A stretch of DNA of 64,000 nt from Caenispirillum bisanense (lineage in GTDB: Bacteria; Pseudomonadota; Alphaproteobacteria; Rhodospirillales; Rhodospirillaceae). The stretch covers positions 1-64,000 of the forward strand of contig NZ_OCNJ01000009.1 in assembly GCF_900230255.1 (NCBI RefSeq). The letters are read 5' to 3'. Below the pieces are notes generated by a model that saw only the letters and a program-made list of their open reading frames with translations, ran no database searches and was not told the DNA's origin. The position numbers and the translations under genes are program-made. Below are positions 19,101 to 27,037 of this stretch, one piece after another; within the stretch, counting starts at the first letter, position 1, and the number at the start of each line of letters is the position of its first letter.

Positions 19101-21167
19101 TGCCGCTTGCTCCTGTTGTGCCAGGTTGTTCGCCGCGGCCGACTTCTTCTGTTCCAGCTCGTTGCGAAGCGCCCGGTTGTCGCTCAGGGCCGCGTCCGCC
19201 CGCGCCCGGGCGTCTTCCAGTGACTGAAGCAGGTCGCCCGGATCGGTATCGGCGCCGTGGGTCTCGCGAACCTGCTCCAGCGCTGTCGCCCCGGTCCCCA
19301 GGGTCTCCAGTTCCACGCGAGCATCCTTGCCGTCCGCCTCCACGCGGTCCAGACGCTTTCCGACCCGGTCCAGCCGCCGGTCGCAGCGCCCTTCCTCGGC
19401 CTTGCAGGCCTGCAAGGCCGTATCGGCGTCCTCCTCCTCCTGCCGCAGGCGTTGCAGGGCGTCGGTCAGCGGCTCTTCTCCGAAGCGGCGCGCGACCGGC
19501 TGATACCGTTTGTGACGCTCCTCGAACTGGGCCTTCCGTTCCTTGAGCTTCTCTTCCTGCGCCGTGGCCTGCGCCACCTCGTTCTGGACGCTGTCGGCGA
19601 AGTCCTTCACGGCCTGTTCGGTGGTTAGGCCGTTCCGTTCCTCCGCCGTGAGATGGGGCGAGGCCATGACCTCGCGGTAGGCGGTCGCGTTGGCCTCGAC
19701 GTCCTCGACCTGCGCCGTCAGGACCTCCAGGCGCTCGGCCTCCTGCTCCCGAAGTCGGCTTTCCCTGTGGATCTCGGCATTGAGATCGTCGACCGCCTCT
19801 CGCGCCTCTCGTTCGGCATTTCGCACGGGATGCCGGGCATGGGCCAGCACCACGTCGGTCAGGGCGTCCAGCTTGGACCGCGCCTCGCGGCGGGTGACGT
19901 CGGCAAGCGCGTCCAGCGCGTCATGAACATCCTGCAGGCGGAGCCACGCGCGGCTGTCATGGCCGCTGATGCCCCGGGCGATGTTGGCGGTGGAAAACGG
20001 GATGACCTGGCTGTCCCGCAGCGTCGTCAGGCCCTTGAACGCGCCCGGCGTGCGGAGGTACTGGCTCAGCTTGTCCCGGTCGACGACGTAGCCCAGGCCG
20101 GGTTCCGCGCCAGCCATGGACAGAAGCTCCCAATCGGCGCCGAAGCGACCCTTTCGCGAAACCGGAAGGGGCGCGCCGGGCAGAAGGCCGTCCTCGATCA
20201 GCATGTGGGCGACATGAATGGTCCCGCCCTTGTCGGCAATGAGCGTCGCCCGGGCGTCCTCGGCCTGTAGAGCCTTGTCGGCGTGGACCTTGAACTCGGA
20301 GATGGCGCCGAAGACCTGTTCGAGGCGCGCGACCTGCCGGCCGTGCTCCTCTGTCTTCATCTTGGCCTCGATCACCTTGTCGGACTGGCTGATGATCTCC
20401 TCCTCAAGGGACAGCGTCGTCCGCTCGCCATCCTCATTGATCCCGGCCGGATTGGACAGGATGATGGGCGCGATCACCTGCCGGAAGAAGGCCCTGTCGT
20501 AGGTCTCGCCCGGACGGGGACGCACGTCGTAGAATGCCGCCGACTTGTCGCCGCCGCCCCGGCACTGGTAGGCGACCAGCTGGTCGCGCTGCTCCAGCGA
20601 CATGAAGTTCCGCAGGACCAGCTCCATGTCCGACTTCGGGGAGAAGACACGGTAGCCGGGCGTCTGTTCCAGATTGTTCCGGAACTCGATGTTCGGCAGC
20701 AGGGACTTGATCGGCAGCCCTTCGTCGCCGGGTTCTTCCACGTGCACCGGCACATCCTCGAGCCGGCCCGGATAGTAATAGAGGTTGTAGTCCAGGCTTC
20801 CGTCGGCGCCACGCACGCCGAACATGCCGAAGACATGATACTCCCCGCCGGGGTCGGCGGCCCCCAGATCCAGAAGCGTCAACTGGCCGTCCTCATCGGG
20901 CACCACGAACTCGACGCGCACGTGGGTGAAGTAGCCGAAGCGCTCCGGCGCCACGCGGCCGAGCGTGCGCTTGCGAAGCACGGGGTTCATGGACAGCGTG
21001 AACAGCAGGGCGTCGGCCATGGACGTCTTGCCGGTGCCGTTGTCCATCACGAGCGCCGCCGATCCGCCGCCGACATCGATGGTTTCCCCGATGAAATCGG
21101 GAGACCATTTCCTCTGGTCGCCGGAGTTCAGGAAGTTGGAGAGCTGCCAGCGGTTAATCAGAGCCAT
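16158..21167 (-). CDS. jetC: JetC-like giant SMC ATPase of a Wadjet system
   Basis: A 1669-residue SMC/MukB-like ATPase, the motor of the system. The start MALINRWQLSNFLNSGDQRKW at 21167 is preferred over an upstream ATG at 21197. Walker A is MDNGTGKTSMADALLF. Long Glu/Arg/Ala-rich heptad stretches (roughly residues 290-1400) form the coiled coil. The signature motif reads GISGGQSTALNLLWAIKLA. Walker B reads SIIIVDGLFSDLS, where the residue after the Asp is Gly instead of the usual catalytic Glu of SMC and Rad50 ATPases. It then continues LIGLIHSPYYRNDWEFFP. Wadjet type I JetC is about 1100 residues, so this is a long, divergent type. It overlaps jetB by 14 bp. Confidence 0.85.
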   Translation of the reverse strand: MALINRWQLSNFLNSGDQRKWSPDFIGETIDVGGGSAALVMDNGTGKTSMADALLFTLSMNPVLRKRTLGRVAPERFGYFTHVRVEFVVPDEDGQLTLLDLGAADPGGEYHVFGMFGVRGADGSLDYNLYYYPGRLEDVPVHVEEPGDEGLPIKSLLPNIEFRNNLEQTPGYRVFSPKSDMELVLRNFMSLEQRDQLVAYQCRGGGDKSAAFYDVRPRPGETYDRAFFRQVIAPIILSNPAGINEDGERTTLSLEEEIISQSDKVIEAKMKTEEHGRQVARLEQVFGAISEFKVHADKALQAEDARATLIADKGGTIHVAHMLIEDGLLPGAPLPVSRKGRFGADWELLSMAGAEPGLGYVVDRDKLSQYLRTPGAFKGLTTLRDSQVIPFSTANIARGISGHDSRAWLRLQDVHDALDALADVTRREARSKLDALTDVVLAHARHPVRNAEREAREAVDDLNAEIHRESRLREQEAERLEVLTAQVEDVEANATAYREVMASPHLTAEERNGLTTEQAVKDFADSVQNEVAQATAQEEKLKERKAQFEERHKRYQPVARRFGEEPLTDALQRLRQEEEDADTALQACKAEEGRCDRRLDRVGKRLDRVEADGKDARVELETLGTGATALEQVRETHGADTDPGDLLQSLEDARARADAALSDNRALRNELEQKKSAAANNLAQQEQAARTLAEELARLDSLAADAEAFAIRVPTEAPEGYQDRLEGQHKAARQKGITAAAQLEDLEPLVTALDAFTAAHPGTKPQTWLQDIVRRREVIAIRIKDLEKDRDIKARQLQKLRDTKLAPSSVDLEVERLIGVDSYQPLHKVLDAADTAPARKEALLSALSAILHAPVFDDAEAAAQAARHIADADIPVPVLLRAEVERIALADGMPVSRAGLLHSLLLSGIRTPTVDLLIDPAAVARRIADFEAAIERLSEQIEELEDARAVIADDAYAVVQARQAARAVAEDAVAKADRAKTEMVEAERRVAVLDGLLTPDLIGLSRRAAAYAAAGGTTHHEQCRARHAAALDAAATFKAQQEWAAERLDEAQAAEETLGEARDRARDAITTWRERCTQAADFLAEGGLPALESAQRRVHGFERRLDLGKAITSGIHRARDAARTATNRANDHLRQASAARSEWQEPLQAAIKFEGDGGPAFLRAYPADKARAEARTTAARHRAALPFEKAAGFIAAGGGDERARIIKERGELQASVTRRRDRLRALEADRLIAEDRHATARQRLEKYDFGIRQLLDIHPEIRKVYSDPVLRVDVESAPVGGVAAEIMSLAQPVGKDGPSDVTPEAIASAMHDIVERARAADLPALSARLLAAQDKREAAYRDYAHHLRGRLAGLRERLPTGFEGILQRIAEAENEPRAIDRLFKEQDVALTRQKSLLSAAQSAEARNRDTLQQTLQNQSSIAAQSIATLRRVLQKGDGATFLLVDDEVASDEAIASMVKDIIERVEVRKQRHEEDAAKGRAQGDVFSDSFRTSIRDDLHDNLFPSARIHVRHPLMRGGTEFPLIKEGISGGQSTALNLLWAIKLAAFAVERETSHLTGAHRRKAAAAAQSIIIVDGLFSDLSEPGLIAESLDAMKEIKGNFQLIGLIHSPYYRNDWEFFPTCLNGRHIDSDEEGGNRKTSLVMIEGVPKPNNGRVRTTSLRAVNTLAAS

Positions 21168-22026
21168 GGTCGTCCTCCATGCCGTCGCCGGCATCATCGT
21201 CTTCCGGAATGTCGGCGTGGACGAAGGAACCGATGTCGTCGGCGACGGTGCGCTCCGCGTTCAACCGTTTGTCCGGCATGAATCCGATCAGGTCCTGGGC
21301 GAACAGTTCGTCGATCTGAACGGCGCAGACGAGCGACTGCTGGTAGGTCTGCTCGCCGTCGGCATCCTTCACCATGTCCAGCATGCTGGTGTCGACCATG
21401 ATCTTCAGGAAATTGCCGACCCGCTTGCGGATCTGGGCCGAGGTCGTGCCCCTGCCACCATCGCCGTCGCCGCCGAGCAGCACTCTGGCGACCGGATTGC
21501 CGTCATCATGCGCAAGGCCGGTGCGGCGCATGTCCTCGATGTGGCTGGCGACCTTCTGCTCAAGCTCGTCGCGTCGGAAGTTGGCCTCCACATAGCGGGA
21601 AACCTCCGACACGGCGCGGCCGCTCCGGTCGTAGAAGAAGGACATGGTCAGGAACCACATCAAAGTGAACCAGTAGACCGTTTCGGCTTTCGGCTCCGCT
21701 TGGTTGAGGGCGACTGCCCTCCATGCGCGCTTCAGGGTCAGCACGTTGGGTCCGTCGTAATCGGGCCGGCGCACCGCCAACCAGACTTTGGCGCCGCGCG
21801 GAATGCCGGGGAATGTCTGATCCTCCACGCGCAGGCTGAACCCCTTGCCGGCGAGCATCTGCGAGAGTGCGTCGTACTCGTCGGCCGTCAGTTGCAGCAT
21901 CTGACGGCTGACGTCCTTTTCCACGCCGCCGACGCGATGGTTTTCGGTGCCGTCGGTGTAGAGGATGCGGTGGCGGAGCAAATAGGCTTCCACCCGACCG
22001 ATCCGCTCGAAATCCAACAGGTTCAT
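21154..22026 (-). CDS. jetB: JetB-like kleisin-associated subunit (DUF4194 type)
   Basis: A 290-residue protein in the MukE/MksE position, between the kleisin-like and SMC-like genes. It starts MNLLDFERIGRVEAYLLRHRILYTDG and has a winged-helix-like segment with QMLQLTADEYDALSQML, then RGAKVWLAVRRPDY. It ends in an acidic tail. These traits and the position fit the DUF4194 accessory subunits of Wadjet, which bind the kleisin and help load DNA. It overlaps jetA by 4 bp (ATGA) and jetC by 14 bp, so the three are translationally coupled. Assignment rests mainly on synteny. Confidence 0.7.
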   Translation of the reverse strand: MNLLDFERIGRVEAYLLRHRILYTDGTENHRVGGVEKDVSRQMLQLTADEYDALSQMLAGKGFSLRVEDQTFPGIPRGAKVWLAVRRPDYDGPNVLTLKRAWRAVALNQAEPKAETVYWFTLMWFLTMSFFYDRSGRAVSEVSRYVEANFRRDELEQKVASHIEDMRRTGLAHDDGNPVARVLLGGDGDGGRGTTSAQIRKRVGNFLKIMVDTSMLDMVKDADGEQTYQQSLVCAVQIDELFAQDLIGFMPDKRLNAERTVADDIGSFVHADIPEDDDAGDGMEDDHGSD

Positions 22027-23483
22027 GGCTCGGACGCCTTCTTCGTCTGCGTCTTGTCGACAAGGCTGAGTTCCACCGCGTGGCCGCTGACGCGCCAGCC
22101 GTCCGGCGTATCGAACCGGGTCACCGGCAGCGGCTTCACGAGGATGACCTTGCCGGGCCGGTCGTCGTGCACGTTCATCGTCAGCGGCGATGTGAAGACG
22201 CCAAGCGCGTCGACCAACTGCCCCTCTTCGCCGAGCGCGCTCCAGTCCAGCTCGTACTCGTCGTCAAGGAAGTTGGTCAGCCTGAGCGGGCCAGCGTCGA
22301 GGATGGCCAGAAGGGTTTCCCGGTTGGCCGCAATGAACTGCTCCAGGATGGGGAGGCGTTTCGTGCGCGTCTTGCGGACTTGCAGGCGGGGCGGGAGCGG
22401 GCGGTCGCGCTCCCTGGGGCGGGCGACGCTCCGCGCCAGGTCCATGATGTAGAAGTGCCCGGCCTCGATCGATAGCGGGCCCAGGCGTCCGTGAATGTCC
22501 TCCAGCACTTCCGTCCTCGTGAGCGGGTTTCGGCCCAGCGCCACGAAATGGCGCGCCATGTCCTCGAACCGGACACCGCTTATGTAGGACCGGGACCGCT
22601 TCTGAACCTCGGTCAGGAAGGTGGAGAACCGCCGTTGCAGGGCGAGCGTCGCGCTGTTGATCTCGCGCGTGATGTAGAAGAAGTGCTCAACGGATGCGCC
22701 CATCTCGGCATCGTCGTCTGCCCAGGCGTCGATGGCCTCGGCGACCTCCTGTCGGCGCAGGAGGCTCTGGCACTCGCCCATCACCCGGGCGGTCTCCTCC
22801 AGGGTCTGGAGGTATCGGTCGTGGTGGCGCGTGAAGTGTTCCCGCAGGGCTTCCGCCTCCGGTTGCTCCATAGCCTTGATGATTTCCGCCGACTGATCCC
22901 GGACTTGCAGCCAAACGCGCTGAGAGATCGCAATGAACGATCGGAACTCTGACATCTGAAGGTCGGTGACCAGCTTGGCGGCCTCGTGCGGGATGTGGAC
23001 CCACTTCAGATAGCCATTGGCGAACTGCAGGGCCTCGCGCCCGGTCCGCGACAGCCGACAGTGATAGCCACGGCGCTTCTTGTCGATCAGCGCGGTTGAC
23101 TTGGTGCTGACGGGGATCAGGCCGCTGTCGGCGTAATCCATGAACCGAAGCTCGGTGGGTGTGGCGAGCATGCGGACCACCTGCTTGACATCCTCCTCGC
23201 TGACGCCGAAGTCCGCCGCCGCACGGCGGGCGAAAGGGATCAGGTCGACGAAGGTATTCTTGCCGGTCAGTTCCTGGTCGCGCAGTTCTTCCAGGATGCG
23301 CCAGCCGATGGTCAGGTAGAGCCCCTGCGAATTGCCCCGCCTATGCTCCGGCGGTTGCACCAAGACATCGTTGCCGGGGGAACGGGCCGTGTCGTGCAGG
23401 TCGACCAGGCGCATCGCCGCGCCCAGGAACATGACCCACGGAGGATTCTGGGACGGCGCCCCTGCATTGTGATCTTTCGGCAT
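22023..23483 (-). CDS. jetA: JetA-like kleisin subunit of a Wadjet system
   Basis: A 486-residue, largely helical protein in the MukF/MksF (kleisin) position, first gene of the operon. The N-terminal part has winged-helix-like text (FVDLIPFARRAAADFGVSEEDVKQVVRMLATP), the middle is a long helical region with HHDRYLQTLEETARVMGE, and the C-terminal part is beta-rich. It lacks the opening I associate with DUF3375 JetA proteins of type I systems, so a type II/III-like Wadjet is more likely. A weak promoter can be read on the minus strand upstream (TTGTCT and TAGATA, 18 bp apart, near 23542-23571). Function is inferred from operon context. Confidence 0.7.
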   Translation of the reverse strand: MPKDHNAGAPSQNPPWVMFLGAAMRLVDLHDTARSPGNDVLVQPPEHRRGNSQGLYLTIGWRILEELRDQELTGKNTFVDLIPFARRAAADFGVSEEDVKQVVRMLATPTELRFMDYADSGLIPVSTKSTALIDKKRRGYHCRLSRTGREALQFANGYLKWVHIPHEAAKLVTDLQMSEFRSFIAISQRVWLQVRDQSAEIIKAMEQPEAEALREHFTRHHDRYLQTLEETARVMGECQSLLRRQEVAEAIDAWADDDAEMGASVEHFFYITREINSATLALQRRFSTFLTEVQKRSRSYISGVRFEDMARHFVALGRNPLTRTEVLEDIHGRLGPLSIEAGHFYIMDLARSVARPRERDRPLPPRLQVRKTRTKRLPILEQFIAANRETLLAILDAGPLRLTNFLDDEYELDWSALGEEGQLVDALGVFTSPLTMNVHDDRPGKVILVKPLPVTRFDTPDGWRVSGHAVELSLVDKTQTKKASEP

Positions 23484-24222
23484 TCCGGCTGCATTCGCCT
23501 GTGAAACAAGGGCGCGCGCCCGCCCGACCGCAGTTCAATATCTACTACGATCGAAGCGGTCTAGACAAGGTCAGTGCTTCTACAAAGAAGCGGATTGACA
23601 GCACCGTCAATGCGCCGGGACAGCGGCCGAGATCCGGTGGTGAAGTTGCTCGCCCGCCGGATTCGGGGCGGAAAGGACGAGTGTCGCCGGCGTCAGCCTA
23701 TGTGTGCCGCCGTTGATCCGGGTCGTTGACTCGCGGCACGCTCAGCCGTTCAACCCGATTTGGGGACGCTGCCCAACGGCTTCGCCTCGATAGGGCCCTT
23801 CTTCACCAGCGCCTCGATGGAGACCATGAAGCAGCGTCGCCCGAAGTGCCAACAACCGCGCCATGGTTGAAGAAGGAGATCTGAGCATGCTTGCCTGGGT
23901 TCGGTCCGGACCCTCCAGGTATGCAGAGCAACTTTTTGTCGGCCTGCTCGCCGGGAGCCGGAAGGTCTGCGTCTTTCCACAAGTGCTTAATGTCGTCCGA
24001 GTTCACGGTCTGGCCCCCCGCAGCGGCCGGGAGGACGGCGTCGTCCGCATCCCCGACCGTCAGGCGCCGCGCGAAGCCGGACCGGCGGACGCCATCCCCC
24101 GTGCGTGAAACTCTACGACACTGCGTCGGCCCTCGATGCCTGCCGGAGCGTCATGACCGACACCACCACTGTCGCCCCTCTGCAGAACGGAGTCGAAGGG
24201 TTGGACCAGATCGCCCGATTAA
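23484..24222. other. Long intergenic region between Wadjet and the next operon
   Basis: About 740 bp with no confident gene. It holds the upstream region of jetA and, at 23750-24006, a possible frameshifted small minus-strand gene. Composition is less GC-rich near 23530-23600. I see no tRNA, IS end or attachment site, although this is where the island meets ordinary chromosome. Confidence 0.4.
23750..24006 (-). pseudogene. Possible broken small gene, unknown function
   Basis: One minus frame starts at 24006 with MNSDDIKHLWKDADLPAPGE and runs to the stop at 23803. A second minus frame takes over around 23830 with MVSIEALVKKGPIEAKPLGS and ends at 23750. Joined by a single frameshift they would give an 85-residue protein. 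I do not recognise a family and cannot exclude chance. Confidence 0.25.
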
Positions 24223-24230
24223 TGCATGCA
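24223..24230. promoter_or_regulatory. TGCATGCA operator-like site, distal, left operon
   Basis: Perfect 8-bp palindrome, 63 bp before a second copy at 24286. Both are upstream of the NicX/M29-like gene. The same paired arrangement precedes the TRAP operon. Confidence 0.55.
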
Positions 24231-24268
24231 ATCAGGCGGGCAACCGGGTCTCCATGGGGCAAATGTGG

Positions 24269-24293
24269 TTGACGGTGGGCAAAACTGCATGCA
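24269..24293 (+). promoter_or_regulatory. Promoter with embedded TGCATGCA operator, left operon
   Basis: TTGACG at 24269-24274 is a good -35 element. TGCATGCA at 24286-24293 lies where repressor binding would block the -10 region. The context CAAAACTGCATGCAA is repeated at the TRAP promoter. The expected transcription start near 24305 argues against a start codon at 24297. Confidence 0.55.
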
Positions 24294-24419
24294 ACGGTGA
24301 CGGAAAGTGACACGACATGCGGAAATGTGGCCGCCGTGCCGCACGCCGATGTCTGCCCCACGCCGCCATCCCGCCGGGTCCCGACCGGCGCATGCAACGC
24401 GAAAACAGGGAACGTCCCG

Positions 24420-25997
24420 ATGACCGAGATCCCCCGCCCCTCCACCTCCTGCTGCCACGGCGGCGCCCAGTCGGCCGTGCCGAAGTTCGACGGCCCGCCG
24501 CTCCAGGCGACCCGCCCGCCGCGCTGCCCGCCCTTCGTCGAGGTGACGGACGCCGACCAGCTCATGCCCTATCTCGAACACGTCGCGCGCCGGCCCTACA
24601 ATCACGGCCTGAACGCCTGCTGGGACCTGAAGGAAGGCGAACGGGTCCTGCTCCGCGTGGACAACTGGCACAGCGAGCTGACCATCGAGGCGTGCAAGCG
24701 GATTCTCGAAAAGTACAAGGTCAAGTACGAGATCAAGTACGTCGATCGCGGTCCGATCCCGCAGTGGGTGGGGGCCGACGAGGTCGAATACTACCTGTTC
24801 CGCACCCGGGAATTGGCGGAATGGATGGACATGTGGGAAGAGGAAGAGAAGAAGCAGCAGTACGACAAGATCCTGATGGGCTACGGCGGCCCCGTTCTTG
24901 CGGAACGCTTCATCAAGATCCAGCGCATGCCCTTCATCACGCCGGAAATTCTGGCCTCGCCCGCCCATGCCATGCCGATCGAGGTGGTCAACGCCATCGA
25001 CCGCTGGACGTGGGATCGCATCCGCTCGGCCAAGCGGGCCCGCATCACCGACCCCGAAGGCACCGACATCTCGTTCACGAACCACGACGAGTACTGGGAC
25101 AAGAACCGCGAGTTCTACGATCCCGGCCTGACGGCGGCCACGTGGACGGGCAACGAGCATTTCGGCAAGACCTACCTGCCCGGCCACATCACCGGCCGGC
25201 CCTGGATGTTCCATCCCTTCAAGGAGGATGGCTGCGGCGTCATCGCCGGCACCACCAATCACATCGCGCCCTGTGACTGGACCCAGCTGATCGTCGAGAA
25301 CTCCAAGATCACCGAGATCCGCGAGGGCGGCGAGTTCGGCCGCAAGCTGCGCGAGGTGATGGAGCAGACGAAGGACATCCAGTACCCCACCTTCCCCGGG
25401 AAGGGGCTCATGTACTGGTGGGAAGCCTCCATCGGCACCAATCCGCATGTGCATCGGCCGCGCAAGGATTTCCCCTCGGGCTTCGTGAACTGCCTCTACG
25501 AGCGGGTGCGCTCGGGCGTCATCCACATGGGGTTCGGCACGATCATCTCCTCCATGGCGGAGCGCGAGGCGGCCCGCCAGGGGCACCTGGTCGGCCACTG
25601 GCACCTGCACCTGTACTTCCCGACCTACACGACGGAGCGGGAAGGCGACAACGAGCCGGTCATCGAGAACGGCCGTCTGCTGGCGCTCGACGACCCGGAA
25701 ATCCGCAAGCTGTGCGCCAAGTACGGCGATCCGGACCTGTGGCTGGACGAAAGCTGGAACCCCGCCGTTCCGGGCATCAACATGCCGGGCGACTACTGGG
25801 ACCACTACGCCAAGGACCCGCTGCACTGGGTGAAGACCGAACTGGAGGTCTGCCGCAACTACCACCCCATGTTCATGCAGATGGTCGGCGCCGACGGCAA
25901 GTACTGCCATGGCGAGGGCGCCGAGTGGTGGAAAGGCGGCTGCTGCAACCACAGTGGCGTCTCGGCCGCCCCCTTGCCGGGGAACTGCTGCGGGTAA
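24420..25997 (+). CDS. NicX/M29-like putative metalloenzyme with Cys-rich ends
   Basis: A 525-residue protein I place, with caution, in the M29 aminopeptidase/NicX dioxygenase superfamily. The hints are GERVLLRVDNWHSELTIEAC, ITEIREGGEF, then GVIH369MGFG and GHWHLH393-397, which resemble the metal-binding blocks HIGWG and HLD of 2,5-dihydroxypyridine dioxygenase. The Asp of that last block is His here. Both termini are Cys-rich: SCCHGG near residue 11, and CCNHSG plus GNCCG at the end. ATG 24420 is chosen because of AGGGAA upstream; the longer frame would start in the promoter. A GntR regulator and TRAP transporter next door suggest catabolism of an imported organic acid. Substrate unknown. 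Confidence 0.5.
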   Translation: MTEIPRPSTSCCHGGAQSAVPKFDGPPLQATRPPRCPPFVEVTDADQLMPYLEHVARRPYNHGLNACWDLKEGERVLLRVDNWHSELTIEACKRILEKYKVKYEIKYVDRGPIPQWVGADEVEYYLFRTRELAEWMDMWEEEEKKQQYDKILMGYGGPVLAERFIKIQRMPFITPEILASPAHAMPIEVVNAIDRWTWDRIRSAKRARITDPEGTDISFTNHDEYWDKNREFYDPGLTAATWTGNEHFGKTYLPGHITGRPWMFHPFKEDGCGVIAGTTNHIAPCDWTQLIVENSKITEIREGGEFGRKLREVMEQTKDIQYPTFPGKGLMYWWEASIGTNPHVHRPRKDFPSGFVNCLYERVRSGVIHMGFGTIISSMAEREAARQGHLVGHWHLHLYFPTYTTEREGDNEPVIENGRLLALDDPEIRKLCAKYGDPDLWLDESWNPAVPGINMPGDYWDHYAKDPLHWVKTELEVCRNYHPMFMQMVGADGKYCHGEGAEWWKGGCCNHSGVSAAPLPGNCCG

Positions 25998-26049
25998 CGG
26001 AGCGATGCCTGCCGGACGCGCCCCTGCGGCCGGCAGGCCCGCCGGCGGA

Positions 26050-26778
26050 TCAGACGGACCGGATCAGGGCAGCGCCGGGCGTGCTGACGAAGCGGCGGCT
26101 TTCCATCATGTGCTCGAAGCTGTCGCGCTTGTTCTCGGCGCTGCGCACCGCGTGGTCCCGCATGAGGTCGGCGGCGCGCGAGCCCTTGCGGGCGCGGATC
26201 GCGTCGAGGACCCGCAGGTGGTCGCTGTGGGCGCGCTCCAGTTGAACGCGGCTGTAGTCGGCGTCGGCCATGTCGAACACGATGGCGCGCGGGGACACCA
26301 GCGGTATCTCCGTCACCCGCTCGAAGGCAGCCTTCAGGGCCTGGTTGCGCGCCGCGTCGATCAGGCGGGCGTGAAAGTCCTGGTTGGTTTCCGTCCACCG
26401 CAGGCGGCCCTGCACGTCGTGCACGCCTTCCCGGATGATCGCTTCCGCCACTTCAACCGGCTCGAGCAGGCGTCGCTCGGTCTCCGGGTCCAGGCCCCGT
26501 TCCGCCACGTAGCGGGCGGCCATGGCTTCCAGTTCGCCGCGCACCTCGATGGCGCCGGCCATGTCGTCGAGGGTGAAGCTGCGGACGCGGAAGCCGCGCC
26601 GCGGCTCGCGGACGAGGAGCCCCTCGCGCTCCAGGGCGCCCAGGGCGAGGCGCGCCAGCGTTCGGCTGACGTCCAGCTCGCCGGCGATGCGTTCCTCCGC
26701 CACCTTCTCGCCCGGCATGAAGCGACCCGCCAGGATGATCTCCCTGAGGGCCTGCGTCGTCCTGTCCACACCCGTCAT
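26050..26778 (-). CDS. GntR-family regulator, FCD subfamily
   Basis: A 242-residue repressor-type regulator. The N-terminal winged helix reads TTQALREIILAGRFMPGEKVAEERIAGELDVSRTLARLALGALEREGLL. The C-terminal FCD domain keeps its usual acidic/His ligand pattern (DFHARLI, HSDHLRVLDAI, LMRDHAVRS). The start at 26778 is supported by GGGGAGG upstream; a longer frame to 26874 would cover the operator. It is divergent from the TRAP operon and convergent with the NicX/M29-like gene. TGCATGCA sites at both promoters make it the likely regulator of both and of itself. Ligand unknown. Confidence 0.85.
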   Translation of the reverse strand: MTGVDRTTQALREIILAGRFMPGEKVAEERIAGELDVSRTLARLALGALEREGLLVREPRRGFRVRSFTLDDMAGAIEVRGELEAMAARYVAERGLDPETERRLLEPVEVAEAIIREGVHDVQGRLRWTETNQDFHARLIDAARNQALKAAFERVTEIPLVSPRAIVFDMADADYSRVQLERAHSDHLRVLDAIRARKGSRAADLMRDHAVRSAENKRDSFEHMMESRRFVSTPGAALIRSV

Positions 26779-26801
26779 GAGAAGCGCCTCCCCTGCTAAT
26801 T

Positions 26802-26809
26802 TGCATGCA
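26802..26809. promoter_or_regulatory. TGCATGCA operator-like site, GntR/TRAP intergenic, distal
   Basis: Perfect palindrome 24 bp upstream of the GntR start codon and 64 bp from the second copy at 26866. Its position suits autoregulation of the GntR gene. Confidence 0.55.
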
Positions 26810-26849
26810 TTTTGTGGGCATTCCCGCCGGATGTACAGCGGTTTCGACA

Positions 26850-26873
26850 TTGACGCTCTCAAAACTGCATGCA
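26850..26873 (+). promoter_or_regulatory. TRAP operon promoter with embedded TGCATGCA operator
   Basis: TTGACG at 26850-26855 followed by TGCATGCA at 26866-26873, with the context CAAAACTGCATGCAA as in the promoter at 24269. The two promoters match in -35 element, operator spacing (10-11 bp) and distance to the distal operator (63-64 bp). Confidence 0.6.
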
Positions 26874-27037
26874 AACCTAGTTTCCGACTCGCGCGCTATG
26901 GCAATCGTCCATGTCCTTTGCATCCCCGTTCTCCGGCGCAGTCCGTCTGCCGGCGACGTGCGCCGGGGCGATGATCGCGGAGCGGGTGCGAAAGCGGAGT
27001 GTAGTCCGAAAAGACGAAAAGGCTCAGGAGGAACGAC

